Part shown: piece by piece, positions 47,310 to 60,300 of the stretch
How the letters are laid out: every line of letters starts with the position of its first letter
Numbering within the stretch: position 1 is the first letter of the stretch
Assembly (NCBI RefSeq): GCF_036785885.1
Contig: NC_092326.1
Coordinates: 43,353,072-43,417,071 of the forward strand
Source of the DNA: Coffea arabica
Lineage: Eukaryota > Streptophyta > Magnoliopsida > Gentianales > Rubiaceae
Reading direction: 5' to 3'
Length of the DNA: 64,000 nucleotides
Translations under genes and position numbers: made by a program
The notes under the pieces: model-generated
What the model was told of the DNA's origin: nothing
The model's input: only the letters and a program-made list of their open reading frames with translations
The model's database searches: none

Positions 47310-48217
47310 CTTATTTGAGATGAAAATCAAAGAGATTTCTATCAGCTAATGTCCATAGGGTGAGCCAAAAAAATTTCCAAACAATGCGTTTCCAGTCCTC
47401 CAATTATTTGCTTTCTTCACAATATAATTCAATAGTGCTACCTCATGCAAAAAACAAACAAAAAACTGTAAAAGGACTATACTATTCCAAGCTAACAGAA
47501 ATAAAAACTAATTTTTCATGTAATTGAATGGTTTCTACACTATAAAAATTAAAGAGCTTAAATTAAATACTGCTTCGGAGTTTAACACAAACTACATTGT
47601 CACTTCTAAATTATGAAAACACTTATATGCTAAATATAAAAACAATTAGGTACAAACAATTTGTTATTTTTTTCCAAAAAGTATCATTGCTACTACCACG
47701 AATATATTGTTTGATCAATTGGTACGTTGAATATTTTCTAGTGGGCATTGGCTGCGCGGAGCTTAGTGTAGCTCAAATAGTCTAGATATATGAATCTATG
47801 GTGATCCGTGATTTTCCATATTAAATGTAAGGTGCTGTTTGGTAAAAGAGGATCGGAATTAGGAATTGAAATAATTCCAATTCTTGCTATTTGGGTTACA
47901 TGTATTGGATTCAGAATCTTGGAGTGAATAGTTAAAATTAGAGAATTCTCAATCCCTAACAAATTGGAGGGTTTTGGTGAATTTCTAAATTTGACTCAAT
48001 TTGAATTGAAAACTTCAAAAAAAAAAAGAAAACATGTCATTATCATCCTTTTCTCTCTATTCATTTTCTCCTCCGATCCTCCGTGACAGCAGCCCCACCC
48101 TATCTAGTTCTTTCTCTCCTTTTTTGTCAATCTTTCTCTCACTTTTCCTTTTCTTCTCTCTTCACACTTATTCTCTTTCCTCCAATACTCTATGGCAGCC
48201 TCTTCTCTCCATCTAGT

Positions 48218-48249
<32 letters not shown>

Positions 48250-49533
48250 TATTTTTGTGCAAGCCTTTCTATTACCTCTTGTCAGTCGCTTTTCCATGCT
48301 CCATACATTGCAAGGTTGATTGGTAATAGTCAGGTGGCAGTTCAATAGAAATTGGTGAAGCATGAATACTTAAAGGATGGGAAGAAGGAAGTAGGAAAGG
48401 GGAAAGAAGAAAAAAATAAAGATAAGAAAATGAAAAATAAGTTTATTCCAAAATCTTATAAATATATACCAAACACTAGTCAGTGTAATGATACTCTTGA
48501 TCAAACTCCATATTGAATTTTTGGACGCGATTCCAATTACAATTCTCATTCCTAGGTTTGAACCAAGCGCCCCCTGAAAAGGAGCCAAGCTATTTTTACC
48601 AGTAGAAATTGATAAAATGATCAGTATAATTCATTTTTTATAAGTTGAGTGACCTTTTTGTCACACAAAAAAAAAAAGTTTAGTGATCAATTCATACCAT
48701 TTTAAATAATTTAGTCATCGTTTTGGCCATTTGCTCTAAGTTTTTCTGGGGTTTTGTACAAACTACAAAGCTTTACAATTCTTCTTGTCGTATTGAACCT
48801 TAAATCATCTATCCAAGAGTTGTTTAAATTAAAATGGACATGTCCGATGTTTTGCATGGATTTAGGGTGATATATCAGTGAGCTTTTGTTGTCGCTACTA
48901 TAATAATTAATACTGGCTCTTTTTTTCCCCTTCTTCAGATGGTGAAGAAGCTGAAGTCATGTCCATTTATTGGCTCTAGGATCAATTTAATGTATCTCTA
49001 ATCTTTTCTGGGATTACAAAAAAGGGAAATTCAACATTTACTAGCAATGGCGGAATCACGTGTACTTGAGGGGTAATTGCCTCCTCCCAAATTAAATTTT
49101 AGATAACTGCATGATAGATTTAAAAGTTTGGAATATCAAAGAAGTTTTAACCTTTTTCAGATATAGATGTCACTCTGTTAGGGAAAAAAGTTTTAACCTT
49201 TTTTAGCTTGAAAATGAGCAGGGTAATTAACTCTATTAATGGTCTACAAGTTGACAATTGCCCTCCTATTTATAGGCCCTAGTTCCGCTGCTATTTAGTA
49301 GAGAGTGGAGAATATTTTAGACGTTAGTAGTATACCACTATTCATCATCTTAGTTGAACAAGAATGCACCTTGGGAGGGATAAAAATTTGGAAAAGGGGA
49401 ATAAATTAGTCAAACAAAAAAAAAATAGAAAAACCCATCAAAGAAATAATTACTCATTCATTTGATGGTAGGACTTGCTAATCTTTAAAGGTCCATAAAA
49501 GGAAATTCGATGATGGAATCGAAACATATATTT
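47310..49533. other. Intergenic region with one MITE-like segment
   Basis: 47831-48577 begins GGTGCTGTTTGGT and ends AACCAAGCGCCCCC, an imperfect inverted pair typical of plant MITEs, with no clear target duplication. It encloses CT-rich runs (48040-48250). No gene seen elsewhere. Confidence 0.45.
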
Positions 49534-50065
49534 GGGAAAATGACAAATTTCATCCTTAAACCTTTTTTTTTTTTTTGGTTGGTGTCAGTTTAATCCCTAA
49601 CTTTTACTTTTAATCAATTTGATACTTGAACTTAGTTTGCAGTTTCAATTAAAGACCTTTGCGGTAGCACCACTATTTAAAATTAATCTACTTCCTAATT
49701 GAATAACTAAATAGGGGTGTTATGGAAATGTCACTCATGGAACTGTAATAAAACAAGTAAATCGTGTAAAAAATTGACATATAAAACTTTTAAAGTGTGT
49801 AAAATGTCACCAGATAAAACTTTTTAAAGTTTAATCTTGTGATTTTTTTACACGATTTATTACAACCCCGTGAGCGATGTCCCTAAAATATGCCTGTTTA
49901 GTTGGTCAATTAGGAGTTATATCACTTTTAGGTGGTGGTGTTGCTACAGAGATTCTTAATTGGAACTGCAAAATAAGTTCACGTATTAAATTGGTTATGA
50001 ATTAAAGTTAGGGACTAAATTGACACAAATGACAAAGTTTAGATATGAAATTGGCAATTTTTTCC
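49534..50065. mobile_element. Foldback element with long inverted arms
   Basis: The two halves (about 49534-49790 and 49815-50065) are imperfect inverted copies that meet near the centre. Paired blocks include TTAATCCCTAACTTTTA / TTAAAGTTAGGGACTAAATT and CGTGTAAAAAA / TTTTTTACACG. Transcription would give a long double-stranded hairpin. No transposase; target duplication unresolved. Confidence 0.75.
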
Positions 50066-51328
50066 ATTTATTTCAAGGAGATAAACATCATACACATATA
50101 TACATTGGAGTTCATTTAAAAGTTTTTAAAATTTTGAAGGGGACAAAAATATTTTACTTATAAAGGTTATTACTAAGAAATTTCAAATGATTAAGAGAGC
50201 AAATCATAAATCTGTAGAACTTGGAAGGCAATGGCCCCTCCTCGCGCCTCCTAAGTCCGCCCTTGGTACTTGGCATTGCAATACGAAGACGAAGGACAAG
50301 CCATTTTGCAAATTCATTAGCACTCCTAGCATGTTGTTACAAGTAACAAGACGATAAATCGCACCAAAAAATAAATTTAAAAAAAGTAGGACGGTAAAAT
50401 CCAAAAGTGATTCAATAAAATTCTAAATCCGGCAAAGAGAAGCCCTAATGGTAAAATAAGATAGGAGAGAATTATAGTTTTGACCTCCATTGTTTTTTTG
50501 GTCTGTGTGCTAAATTAATTTCTATTATTTCATCTAAAGTAAATTTTGGCCCCTAAAATTTTTTATTCTAGACATATTTGGAACAATTAACTAAATGGGC
50601 AATAAGAATTTTAATTAATAGATATTTTATTACCTATATAGTACAATTTCATTCCAATTTGCATTTCATTTCATCCTAAAACCTATTTAAAAATTAAGGG
50701 AATATCAATGATTCAAAATTAAAATATTGAAAACCGAAAGAGCAAATTCAAAATTGTTGATTAATAGTAATTGGACATTGATCCTCATTCATTCTTGAAT
50801 TTTCTTTAGTTGTTCTAAATGTACATAAAATTATAGTATACTTTAGGGATCATATTTGATTTGCTTTAGAGCAAATATTAAAAACCAATTTAGCATACAT
50901 GTCAAATATTGGAGATCAAAATTGCAATTCTTCCTAAAGGATAGCAGCCACCTTACGTGTCAACAACGCAGAGCCTCATTATCTTAAGCACAAAACGAGA
51001 GGTCCGAAGCCTCCCCCCACCCAAAACCAGAACCTCAATCTCTCACTCTCTAACCAAACCGATCATCATCGACCCATCAGTGCCGTTGAAATCGTTCATG
51101 TCCCGCCACACCATACCCATCTTTCTCTCCACCGTTCCCTCTTGACAAATCCCAAATCCTTATATCTTGATAATTGTCAATGGTGGTCCGAGACACACCT
51201 GATCAGCCCAATATCTCTAATCTTCAGACAAAGAGAACCAGGAACGTTTCAATTACTTTAAAAAGAAACAAATCATCCAGCAAGTCCCAGCGCTCCAATA
51301 CTACCAAACAAGCTGGAATAGAAAACTT
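50066..51328. other. Upstream region of HPR1
   Basis: AT-rich intergenic sequence that becomes C-rich and leader-like after about 50950. ACGTG at 50955-50959 is a G-box-type core, 370 bp upstream of the start codon, as often found in light-regulated genes. The exact transcription start is not visible. Confidence 0.5.
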
Positions 51329-54316
51329 ATGGCAAAACCAGTGCAAATTGAGGTGTGGAATCCGAATGGGAAATATAGAGTTGTCAGCACAAAGCCTATG
51401 CCTGGAACTCGTTGGATCAATCTGTTGATCCAGCAGGACTGTCGCGTAGAAGTAATCATCCAACTTCCAACTCTGTTCACTAAGACTGTCATTCTTCAAT
51501 ATTGGAACTTTGTTTTCACTCTCTTTGGATTGATATCATGCGTTAACTTCCGTTCAATTTTCATGAACAGATATGCACACAGAACAAAACCATTTTGTCT
51601 GTTGAAGATATCATTGCTCTGATTGGTGATAAGTGCGATGGAGTCATTGGACAGGTAGATGCAGAGATTGCACTCGCACCTCTGAAATTCTTGATATATT
51701 TATTCTCTGGGCTTTTCTTCACAGGTTTGATGCCTGTGTTTGTTATGTTATTCTAGTTGACTGAGGATTGGGGGGATGCACTGTTCTCTGCGTTGAGCAA
51801 AGCTGGAGGTAAAGCTTTCAGCAACATGGCCGTGGGATATAACAATGTGGATGTTAATGCAGCCAACAGATACGGGGTTGCCGTCGGAAATACGCCTGTA
51901 AGTCATGTTTCTTTCGGAACGCTTTTGCTTGCGAATCGCACCTTCATAAGCTCTTTTTTGTTAACAATCTGGTGCTTCAGTTCAACCCACATAGGATTTA
52001 GGCATTACAATCACACGAGTGTTTGCTGACTAACTTTGTGTACTTGAGTTGCGTAAGTGGATTGTAGCAGCTGATGGTCGCACAAAATTTTGTTGTTTGT
52101 GCTCCAAATGATGTTTGTTGTGTACTAACTTGTGTGCTTGAGCTGGTTTTAATTGGGTCGAATACAATGAAATTAACTGCAGGGTGTGCTCACAGAGACT
52201 ACAGCAGAGCTAGCAGCTACACTTTCCGTCGCGGCAGCTAGAAGGATTGTGGAAGCAGATGCGTTCATGAGAGGCGGCTTATACGAAGGATGGCTTCCTC
52301 ATCTGTAACGGCGACCACTTCATTTTTAGTGGAATTCAGCTTATTACACTTTTAAATTTGCTTCTTGACCAGTACTGTTTTATGATTCAGTTGAGATTCT
52401 CTTTTAGGTTTGTGGGCAACTTGCTCAAACGACAAACTGTTGGAGTGATTGGAGCTGGTCGTATTGGTTCTGCTTATGCCAGAATGATGGTAATGCCTTA
52501 GCATCTCTATTCACTTGATGCTAAAGATGAGCAGCAACTTTCTAAAATGTGGCGACACTTACCAAACATAGTCCAAACCTTTATCATTGCACTTTAAAAG
52601 CCTAACCTTGTCGATATGTTAGGAAACAATGGCCTACTAGATCAGCCAAGGCTTGCCTGAAGATGCTTCTCGAAAGCTTGAAGAATGAAGATTCTAGTTA
52701 ATATCCTAGTTTCTTTGGCCAAGGCTAATTATGCGTCTGTGGTCGTTTATATCAAAATGATCTGTCTTTTGCTTTGATGAATTACTTTATATGTGCGTGC
52801 ATTGATTGAGGAAATATATGGATTCCCTGAAATTTTGCTGTGTTGATTGAACTGAACTCTATATTGAATCAAACAGGTTGAAGGCTTCAAAATGAACTTA
52901 ATCTACTACGATTTGTACCAAGCCACCCGTCTAGAAAAGTTCGTCACAGGCATGTATTTCCCTTTCCCTGCCTATTGTTCTCACTTTCCCAGCATAAAAT
53001 GAGTAATGCCAAACGTCCATTTTGCAGCTTATGGCCAGTTCCTGAAAGCCAATGGTGAACAACCCGTGACGTGGAAAAGAGCTTCATCCATGGATGAAGT
53101 GCTTCGAGAAGCTGATGTGGTAACCATCAAACTCACTATTTTAGTCCAGAAATATAAAAGTCATTTTTGTCCTGTTTCTCTCAACGCATTTTCACCATTG
53201 GTTAATAGATAAGTCTTCATCCTGTCCTCGACAAAACAACATATCATCTTGTGAATAAAGAAAGGCTTGCAGTAATGAAAAAGGTAATGCATGTCTTTAA
53301 ACTTCCTTCCTCGATGAGCTAATTGGTGGGATTGGAATGACTTGCTTCATCATTCCTTGCTGTGTAACTTGATAGTTGATTCGCAGGAGGCAATCCTTGT
53401 GAACTGCAGCAGGGGTCCGGTCATTGATGAGGTAGCTCTTGTGGAGCATCTGAAAGCAAACCCCATGTTTCGAGTCGGTCTTGATGTATTTGAGGTACTT
53501 AAACTTAGGATTAATCTTTCCTGTGATAGTGTACACATCAACGTTGGATAAATGACAACCATGCAAAATATGAATTTGAAAATCAACTTTTGTATACATG
53601 TCATAAATCAAACGGTAATAGTGTATACACTATCAGTATATATAAGATTTACTCTTAAACTTAAGAATACTAGTAAGTTCTTTCGAGACTTACAACCACA
53701 AATGGGGAAATAATCTGCCTGCCATTTATGGTGTACTCCATTCTAGGATGAGCCTTATATGAAACCTGGGCTTGCAGACATGAAAAATGCTATCGTGGTG
53801 CCTCACATAGCATCCGCTTCCAAGGTGACTGATGGCTATTTCCATCATCTATTTCCAGTTAGTGGGGACTAGAAAATTGCTTGTTCTTTAAGTACTTACC
53901 AACCCACACGGTTTATGCAGTGGACTCGTGAAGGAATGGCAACACTAGCTGCCCTGAATGTCTTGGTATACCATCTTTACAAGAAAAAGTTTAGGAGAAT
54001 TTTCTCATTGCATCTGGGAATTCGTTTCTTTCGTCCATCCGTGTCAGGCCAAACCATAGTGATTATTGACTTTATCTATCCATATGTACAGGGAAAGATC
54101 AAAGGCTACCCAATCTGGTCTAACCCAAACAGCGTGGAAGCATTCCTAGATGAGAACTCTCCCCCTCCTGCTGCATGCCCAAGCATTGTCAACGCAAAAG
54201 CTATAGGCAAGTCCTTTCCTAATGTTCTTGACTCAACCAATATCCTCTTAGTTCTTGAAGAACACCTTCCATGACCAAAAACCATAATTGCAGGTTTACC
54301 AGTTTCGAAGCTGTAA
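51329..54316 (+). CDS. HPR1: Peroxisomal NADH-dependent hydroxypyruvate reductase
   Basis: Reduces hydroxypyruvate to glycerate in the photorespiratory cycle in leaf peroxisomes. Exons: 51329-51451, 51571-51654, 51757-51897, 52183-52304, 52408-52489, 52877-52949, 53028-53119, 53209-53283, 53387-53494, 53747-53824, 53921-53965, 54092-54206, 54294-54316. They join without a frame break into 386 aa, the usual length. The N-terminus MAKPVQIEVWNPNGKYRVV is typical. GAGRIG (172-177) binds NADH. The catalytic Arg is in NCSRG (273), the Glu in the DVFEDEP loop and the His in VPHIASAS (320). The protein ends S-K-L, the type 1 peroxisome signal. The introns after exons 6 and 12 start with GC. If the last intron is retained, the frame runs to a stop at 54272-54274 and SKL is lost. 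Confidence 0.96.
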
Positions 54317-55442
54317 TTACGGTACACTACACTACAAGAATGGGCATCTCGAGGCAGTATATGAAACTAGAAGGAATCCTGAGAATTACGGGCTATTCAC
54401 TGATGAGGAGAGTTGATATTAATATGTAATTTTCCTTGATGAATTGTTGACAGCATTGTAAATTGGTTATATGTATAACAATTGTCTTTACTTGCGTTTG
54501 GTTTTATCAGTCTTACGGTGCCTTTAATAAAATTGAAATCTGAAGTTTGAATCCATTAAGTTATTGAATTGTTAAGTAGTAAATCTAATACATTTAAGTG
54601 CATATCACATTCAGTGATAAGTGAACAGCTTATCACTTAATTTTGGAAGCAAGTTTTGTTTATGAAATTCAGTGCTACTTAATTAATTCAGATGTTCAAG
54701 TTTTGATTATCAAACGATCTGTATATGTAAGACATGAATCCACTTAATCTGAATTTGTTGTTTAGATGTCAAAATCACACTGATACAAATCCTTTCTATC
54801 ACAAAGCATCTATCTGAACTTAGCCCCTGATTAATTAGAAAGTTGTCCTTCTGAAAGCTTCTTCAACATTCAAGAAATCATATCATAGGATATAATTTTC
54901 AGAAAAAGTCATTATTCACATTAATCTTAATTAGAGCTGCAAATGGAATCCAGTCGAATCGAGATTTTGCCTAATCGCATAGAGTCTCGACTTAATTTTA
55001 CCATTCTTGAATTCTTTTGAGTCTGCCTGCTAGCCTTCTTGAATGGGGCTTTTATTGGCGTGAGAGCAAATTATTAGCAGTAGTACTGAAAGCATGCCTT
55101 GATTTCCAACTATTTGGATGGCCAACTGTCAACTGAAAATAAAAAAATCATTAACATTCCAACTATGATTCAAAATTCTATCCGCAGATCATCCAGTTCC
55201 TTTTTTTTTTTTCCTCACCCTTTTTTCCTTGGTAAAGAACGACTTTCCATTGAGATGTCCCCATAATAGAGTAAGCTTGTCCAAATGATGAAGGGAAACG
55301 TAGCAAAAGAATGAATTACAGGGAGCAATAACATAATGTGGTAACTCCTCCTCCACACTCAGCAGTAAAATCAAGTCGGTGCAGTTAAAAAAGTTGTGTA
55401 CCACAGTAAATGTACAGTTATTCACCGCTAAGCACAGCCCCA
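54317..55442. other. Intergenic, HPR1 to SKP1-like
   Basis: HPR1 3' flank, then AT-rich sequence. 54932-55000 carries a decayed piece of the CGAG-type hAT MITE (GAGCTGCAAATGGAATCCAGTCGAATCGAG). No gene. Confidence 0.55.
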
Positions 55443-55450
55443 TATAAATA
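55443..55450 (+). promoter_or_regulatory. TATA box of the SKP1-like gene
   Basis: TATAAATA. Transcription would be expected about 30 bp downstream (near 55475), which excludes the in-frame upstream ATG at 55466 and supports the start at 55604. A telo-box (AGGGTTAGGGTTT, 55540-55552) lies in the leader, as in many genes of dividing cells. Confidence 0.6.
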
Positions 55451-55603
55451 ACCCCCTCAATCCAAATGACTGTTTTTTTATCTCTGTTTTGCTACATCGT
55501 CTTCCATCCCTATCCGCCCTTCTCTCTCTCTCTACCCGTAGGGTTAGGGTTTCTTCTTCGTTCTTCGATCTTTCTGTACGATAATCATCTCTGCTTAGCC
55601 ACC

Positions 55604-57063
55604 ATGTCTTCGCCCAAGATAATCGTGTTGAAGAGTTCTGACGGCGAAACTTTCGAGGTGGAGGAATTGGTCGCTCTGGAATCGCAGACCATCAAGCACA
55701 TGATCGAGGACAACTGCGCCGATACTTGCATCCCTCTGCCCAACGTCACCAGCAAGATCTTGGCTAAGGTCATCGAGTACTGTAAGAAACATGTCGAGGC
55801 CCCGAAGTCCTCCGACGGCGACAAGTCCTCCGACGAGGATCTCAAGTCCTTCGATGCTGACTTCGTCAAAGTCGACCAGGGCACTCTTTTCGACCTCATC
55901 CTGGTCTGATAGTCCTTAATCTCCTTTTCTATTACATGTCTGCCCTTTGTGTCCTTGCCTCTGTTGGATTTTTAGGTTTTGACCGTGTTTTTGTGGTGTA
56001 CTCGCCTGATCTCTTTGCTTCTGTTTTTTTATTTTGTTGCAAATCACTTCTGATGGAGAATTAATGTGTGGTTTTGTTGATTGCTGATGTGTTACTGTGA
56101 TTTTTCCTTAGTACTTTGGGTCTAGGGTTTGCATCTCTCGGCTTTAGGTGAACTGTGGTTACTGTTTATTGTATCTAACACTGGACCAGAATTATGCAAT
56201 TTTTTTTTAATTTTTTCTTTTCATTTCCTCATGTCCTGTCTATTCCCCTTTCTGGAAAAATATTTAGCCCCCCTCCCCCTTTCTGGAAAAGTATTTAGCT
56301 CCTCGCCCTCTTTTCTGGAAAAGTATTTAGTCCTATTTCGGCCATCTTGTTGATCATCTTTCTTTGGCTGACCAAGTATTGTTGTTTTGGGTATGCATAT
56401 GCTATTCAAGGTGTGGCTCCTTGGTTTAAGAGCAGGATTGTGGGTGATTAGGTGCTTCTATGTTGACTTTCGTTTTGCTGTTTCTGTTGTTTGTTTAGTC
56501 ATAGGTTATCAGCTGTTTACTCAGACTACTGAGATGTTTTTGGATTTATCTGTGTTTGGTTGTGGTTCAATCTTTTGAACATCTAGAATGTAGCAGGCTA
56601 GCAGCAGGGGTATTAGCTTTATTTTGCACGGTTTATCGGGTGAATGTGGTTTGAAGACTCTGATCGGTCATGGAGTAAAGATAAAGAAAGGCCTTTAGGA
56701 GTTCAGTTGGGATGGTTTGTGGTTTTAGACCGTTTGTATATTCATGTGCTGGGATGTCTTTATACATTATTTTAATTTATACATTTGGGATGGACGTAGG
56801 ATCATTTGATTGTCTGCTTGTTACCAAAATTTCTCGTTTGACTTTTACTTCCCCCCCCCCCCCACCAACAATCTTTTTCCCCTTTTCAGGCTGCCAACTA
56901 TCTCAACATCAAGAGCCTGCTCGACCTCACTTGCCAAACGGTGGCAGACATGATCAAGGGCAAGACGCCAGAGGAGATCCGCAAGACTTTCAACATCAAG
57001 AATGATTTCACTCCTGAGGAAGAAGAGGAGGTTCGCAGGGAGAATGCTTGGGCATTTGAGTGA
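55604..57063 (+). CDS. SKP1: SKP1-like ubiquitin ligase subunit
   Basis: Adaptor of SCF ubiquitin ligases: it links cullin 1 to F-box proteins. Exon 1 is 55604-55903 (100 codons), exon 2 is 56890-57063, and the intron is GT-AG, phase 0, 986 bp. The protein is 157 aa, within the plant ASK range. It opens [21 protein letters not shown]. The POZ fold includes [15 protein letters not shown] and [17 protein letters not shown]. Exon 2 carries [36 protein letters not shown], ending NAWAFE, the F-box-binding surface. The start codon is in a strong GCCACCATG context. The intron holds three copies of a TTTCTGGAAAA.TATTTAG unit (56248-56333) and a C run near the acceptor. No defect seen. Confidence 0.96.
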
Positions 57064-59990
57064 AGTGGAAGTTTGAAATGTCAATATTATGGGTCTTTTG
57101 TTTTGAATGCTATTATGGATTTCTTGACACTAGTAGTAAATATTTTGTCATCCTATTACTTTAATGATGGTTGGCATCATAGTGCAATGAACTACGTGAC
57201 TTCAAACCCTCACTTGTTATTGCTATGAATGTGTTGCTGTTTTATGTTTGAAAGTCCAGTCCCTGAGGTTCTTGTAAGTGTTCTGTGGTGGTGGATTATA
57301 CCAGTGTGTGTGCCTAACGTTTCACGATGCTGCCTGAAGGGGGGGGGTGTTATGGGTTGTAAAGATTTGTGGATAATTTCTGAAAGATGACTAATAATCA
57401 TGCTTAGGAGTTGGAATTGTGTGTTTTGTGGGCTTCAAGATGCGGGACAATTGTTTATTCTAAATGTTTGTTGAAGGTTAAGACTTTTTTGTTGCCGGAT
57501 CAAAATGTTTGTGATGCTAAATGTTTGTTGAAGGTTAGATGATATATATTGCCTTGCCTTGAAATGTAGCTATCTTACATTAGGGATCTATATCAAACAG
57601 CTTAAACATTTTCTTTTTCTATGGGATTCTGGTTGGCGATAGAATTTTCTCAAGGGTGACTTTGCATGTCCGTCTGAGACATCAGTTAATCTTTCAGATA
57701 TGTGGACTGCTGATAAGCAGGTACCGAACTTGGAACAGATTTAACTTTGATACGGTGTATTGCTCTCAGCGATCGTGATGATAAGGAAGTGGCGCTCCAC
57801 TTAAGCTTTCTTAAGGAAGTGGAGCTTCTCTGGCAAGTTTTGGCAGCATAGCAGATACAATGGGCAGTAATCTCATTTTGATTAGCTCTGTAGTTTGGCA
57901 TCTTGTTATGAGCTCTGCAGCTCATCATCTTGTGATAAGCTATGCAGTTCATCATCTTTTGATGAACTTGTCTCACGTTTCAATGAGCGATTTCTACATG
58001 ATAAAAAGGGGCTACCAAAGAGTATAGTGAATTTGTTACGAGTCGCCTTCAAGTGTTAAGGAGTTGGAACTGCGACTGTTTGGTGCTTCTGAGCTACTGG
58101 ATGATGTCCTATCCTTCTCCATGGTGTTTGTCTATAGAATCAATGTGAGAAGGTAAGACAGTTGCCCTAAATTCATTGTACAAGTACTTTTGAAGTTGTA
58201 CCTTGGCATGGGGTAAATTATAATATGATCCTCAAAGATTTGAACTAGGCACTGAAGCCCAAGAAATTGAAGGAAAACTAGGCCGTAACATTTTTTTTTA
58301 ATTGCGAAATTACATCTTCCGGTCTTCTTTATTGGCATGTTCGTCTGCTTAAAATTTTTAGTATGGTAAACAATCAAAGCACTAATCTGCTTAAAATTTT
58401 ATTCGAGCCTGTTACTGTTTTTAAGTATGGTAAACAATCAAAGCATACAGAAAAGGTCGCCAGTGCGTGTGTGGAATCGGAAATCTTTTGGTTTTAAGGT
58501 AATTTAATAAGATAGCTTAAGCAAACATTCAAGTAGGGTGAACATGGTTCAGGTTTGAATTGAAATTAAATGGACGATTTCTTAAATCGAAATCGAATTA
58601 TGGAAACTGGAATTAAGAGCCATGTAATTAAAAGCTTCAAGTTTGCTAAAAGCTCGAATCGAATTGATAGGTTTAGGGAGAATCGTCTAAAACAATACTT
58701 GCAACTTGAATATATTTGCAGGTTTAGAGTTCAATGTCAATGGCCAGTTATAACACAAGTAGCTCTAATTCTAGTGTAACAATCCACTGTTCCATCTCAT
58801 TCGTAAGTTTAGATCCCATAACTAATATAAATCCAAGACTAATTCCATCTAATCAATGATGAGGTATTTTTTTCATAAAATTTGTATCCTTTTTTTCTTT
58901 TTCTTTGCAAGTGATGATACAATAAAATTCTTATTTATTGTCATATTTTCTTAAAATCACTTATATAATAATGTTTCAACATAACTAAAAGAATTGAGAT
59001 CATAACCAGAAAATTTTGAAATTGTAATTGAAATCGAAAATGAAGGTTCAAGAACTATAATCATAATTCCGAGGGCCAATTTAGATTCTGCCTTTCAAAA
59101 GAATTAAAGCCATCGGATTTCAATTAGGAATCATCGATTTTTAAATCGACGCCGACGATTTTGGAACCATCACATATCCACATCCACAGAAAGGATAAAA
59201 ATGTCAACGATAAGCAGGTGCTAAGTAAGCACAACAATATTTGCAGCTGACTATCTAAGATTTTCTTCATCAACCGAAGGAATTGAGCGGACAGAAGCTA
59301 TGGCAGAAACGAAGAAAAGTCAATATAACGAATTACTAACACGCATTTAAGAAAGGCAGCAGCTCTAATTGAGATAGAGCAGATGGATGTGGTCCATCAA
59401 TGGCACCACGTCTTGAAGTTGCTCCAAACTCGGACGGCAAATTTGTTGTTGGTTAACCTCTGAAAGGCAGTTTAGAGTTTAGACCACAGCAGTGCCGACC
59501 CATGGCTATGCAGAAGGCTGAAGTGCAATTGAGACGAAGCAGTTGCCGCAGAAAGCTTTGCAACCACACCATCCTTCCCTTTCTACTCCAAAGGCATCTC
59601 ACATGGTCCTTTTTATTTCATTGGATTAAAACCTCTTGATTGACCACGTAGAATTGTTGCATAGCTCAGAGGGCCCTATCCGAAAAGTTTTGGTCTTGTT
59701 ATGTTAGAACTTGGTTTTTAGTTCCGTACACTGATTGTGGGACTTTTATTGTAATCGTAACTTCCGACAGAGACAGATCGGTGCACCCAAATATTTTGTC
59801 CAAGTCACAGAAGGGCTTGCAGCGGCATGCAAAAGATGCAGTGCAGTACGTATGTATTGCTGCTTTCAATATGTTTTGACATGATAAACCTGCAGAATCC
59901 AACGCCGTTAAAAAGAAGCTGATTTGATTCTGATTCGACGATCCAACGATCGGTTTTTTTTCCCCCTTAATTTGCACGTGACGATACTCT
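57064..59990. other. Intergenic region after SKP1-like
   Basis: 3' flank of the SKP1-like gene, then AT-rich sequence with no recognisable gene. The region at 58510-59160 is rich in GAATCGAAAT-like degenerate repeats. Nothing else is supported. Confidence 0.5.
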
Positions 59991-59996
59991 CCACCA

Positions 59997-60300
59997 CCGA
60001 CAATTTTTTTTAATCTGATCAATTTTAGCCGTTGATTTGTGTAAATCCCAGCGATACAAACAAAGAATTGATCGATTATTGATCAACCATCCAATGCTCT
60101 CTACCGACAATTTTTTTTAATCTGATCAATTTTAGCCGTTGATTTGATGCAAATCAATGGTTCAATACAGTCGATGTAAAGCCCAGCGATACAAGCAAAG
60201 AATTGATTGATTATTGATCAACGGTCCAATGCTCTCCACCGACAATTTTTTTTTTTTTTTATTTAAATCTGATCAATTTTAGTCGTCGATTCAACGCAAA
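59997..60300. repeat. Three-unit diverged tandem repeat
   Basis: Units begin at 59997, 60104 and 60239 with CCGACAATTTTTTTT followed by AATCTGATCAATTTTAG. The later part of each unit contains AAGAATTGAT.GATTATTGATCAA. Spacing is uneven (107 and 135 bp). Confidence 0.75.

Noticed and set aside
51174-51428. 84-codon frame overlapping the HPR1 start
   Set aside because: Begins at a non-ATG codon and overlaps exon 1 in another frame. The HPR1 N-terminus at 51329 matches the family.
55466-55603. N-terminal extension of the SKP1-like protein
   Set aside because: In frame, but lies at or before the transcription start expected from the TATA box, and the family starts at the later Met.
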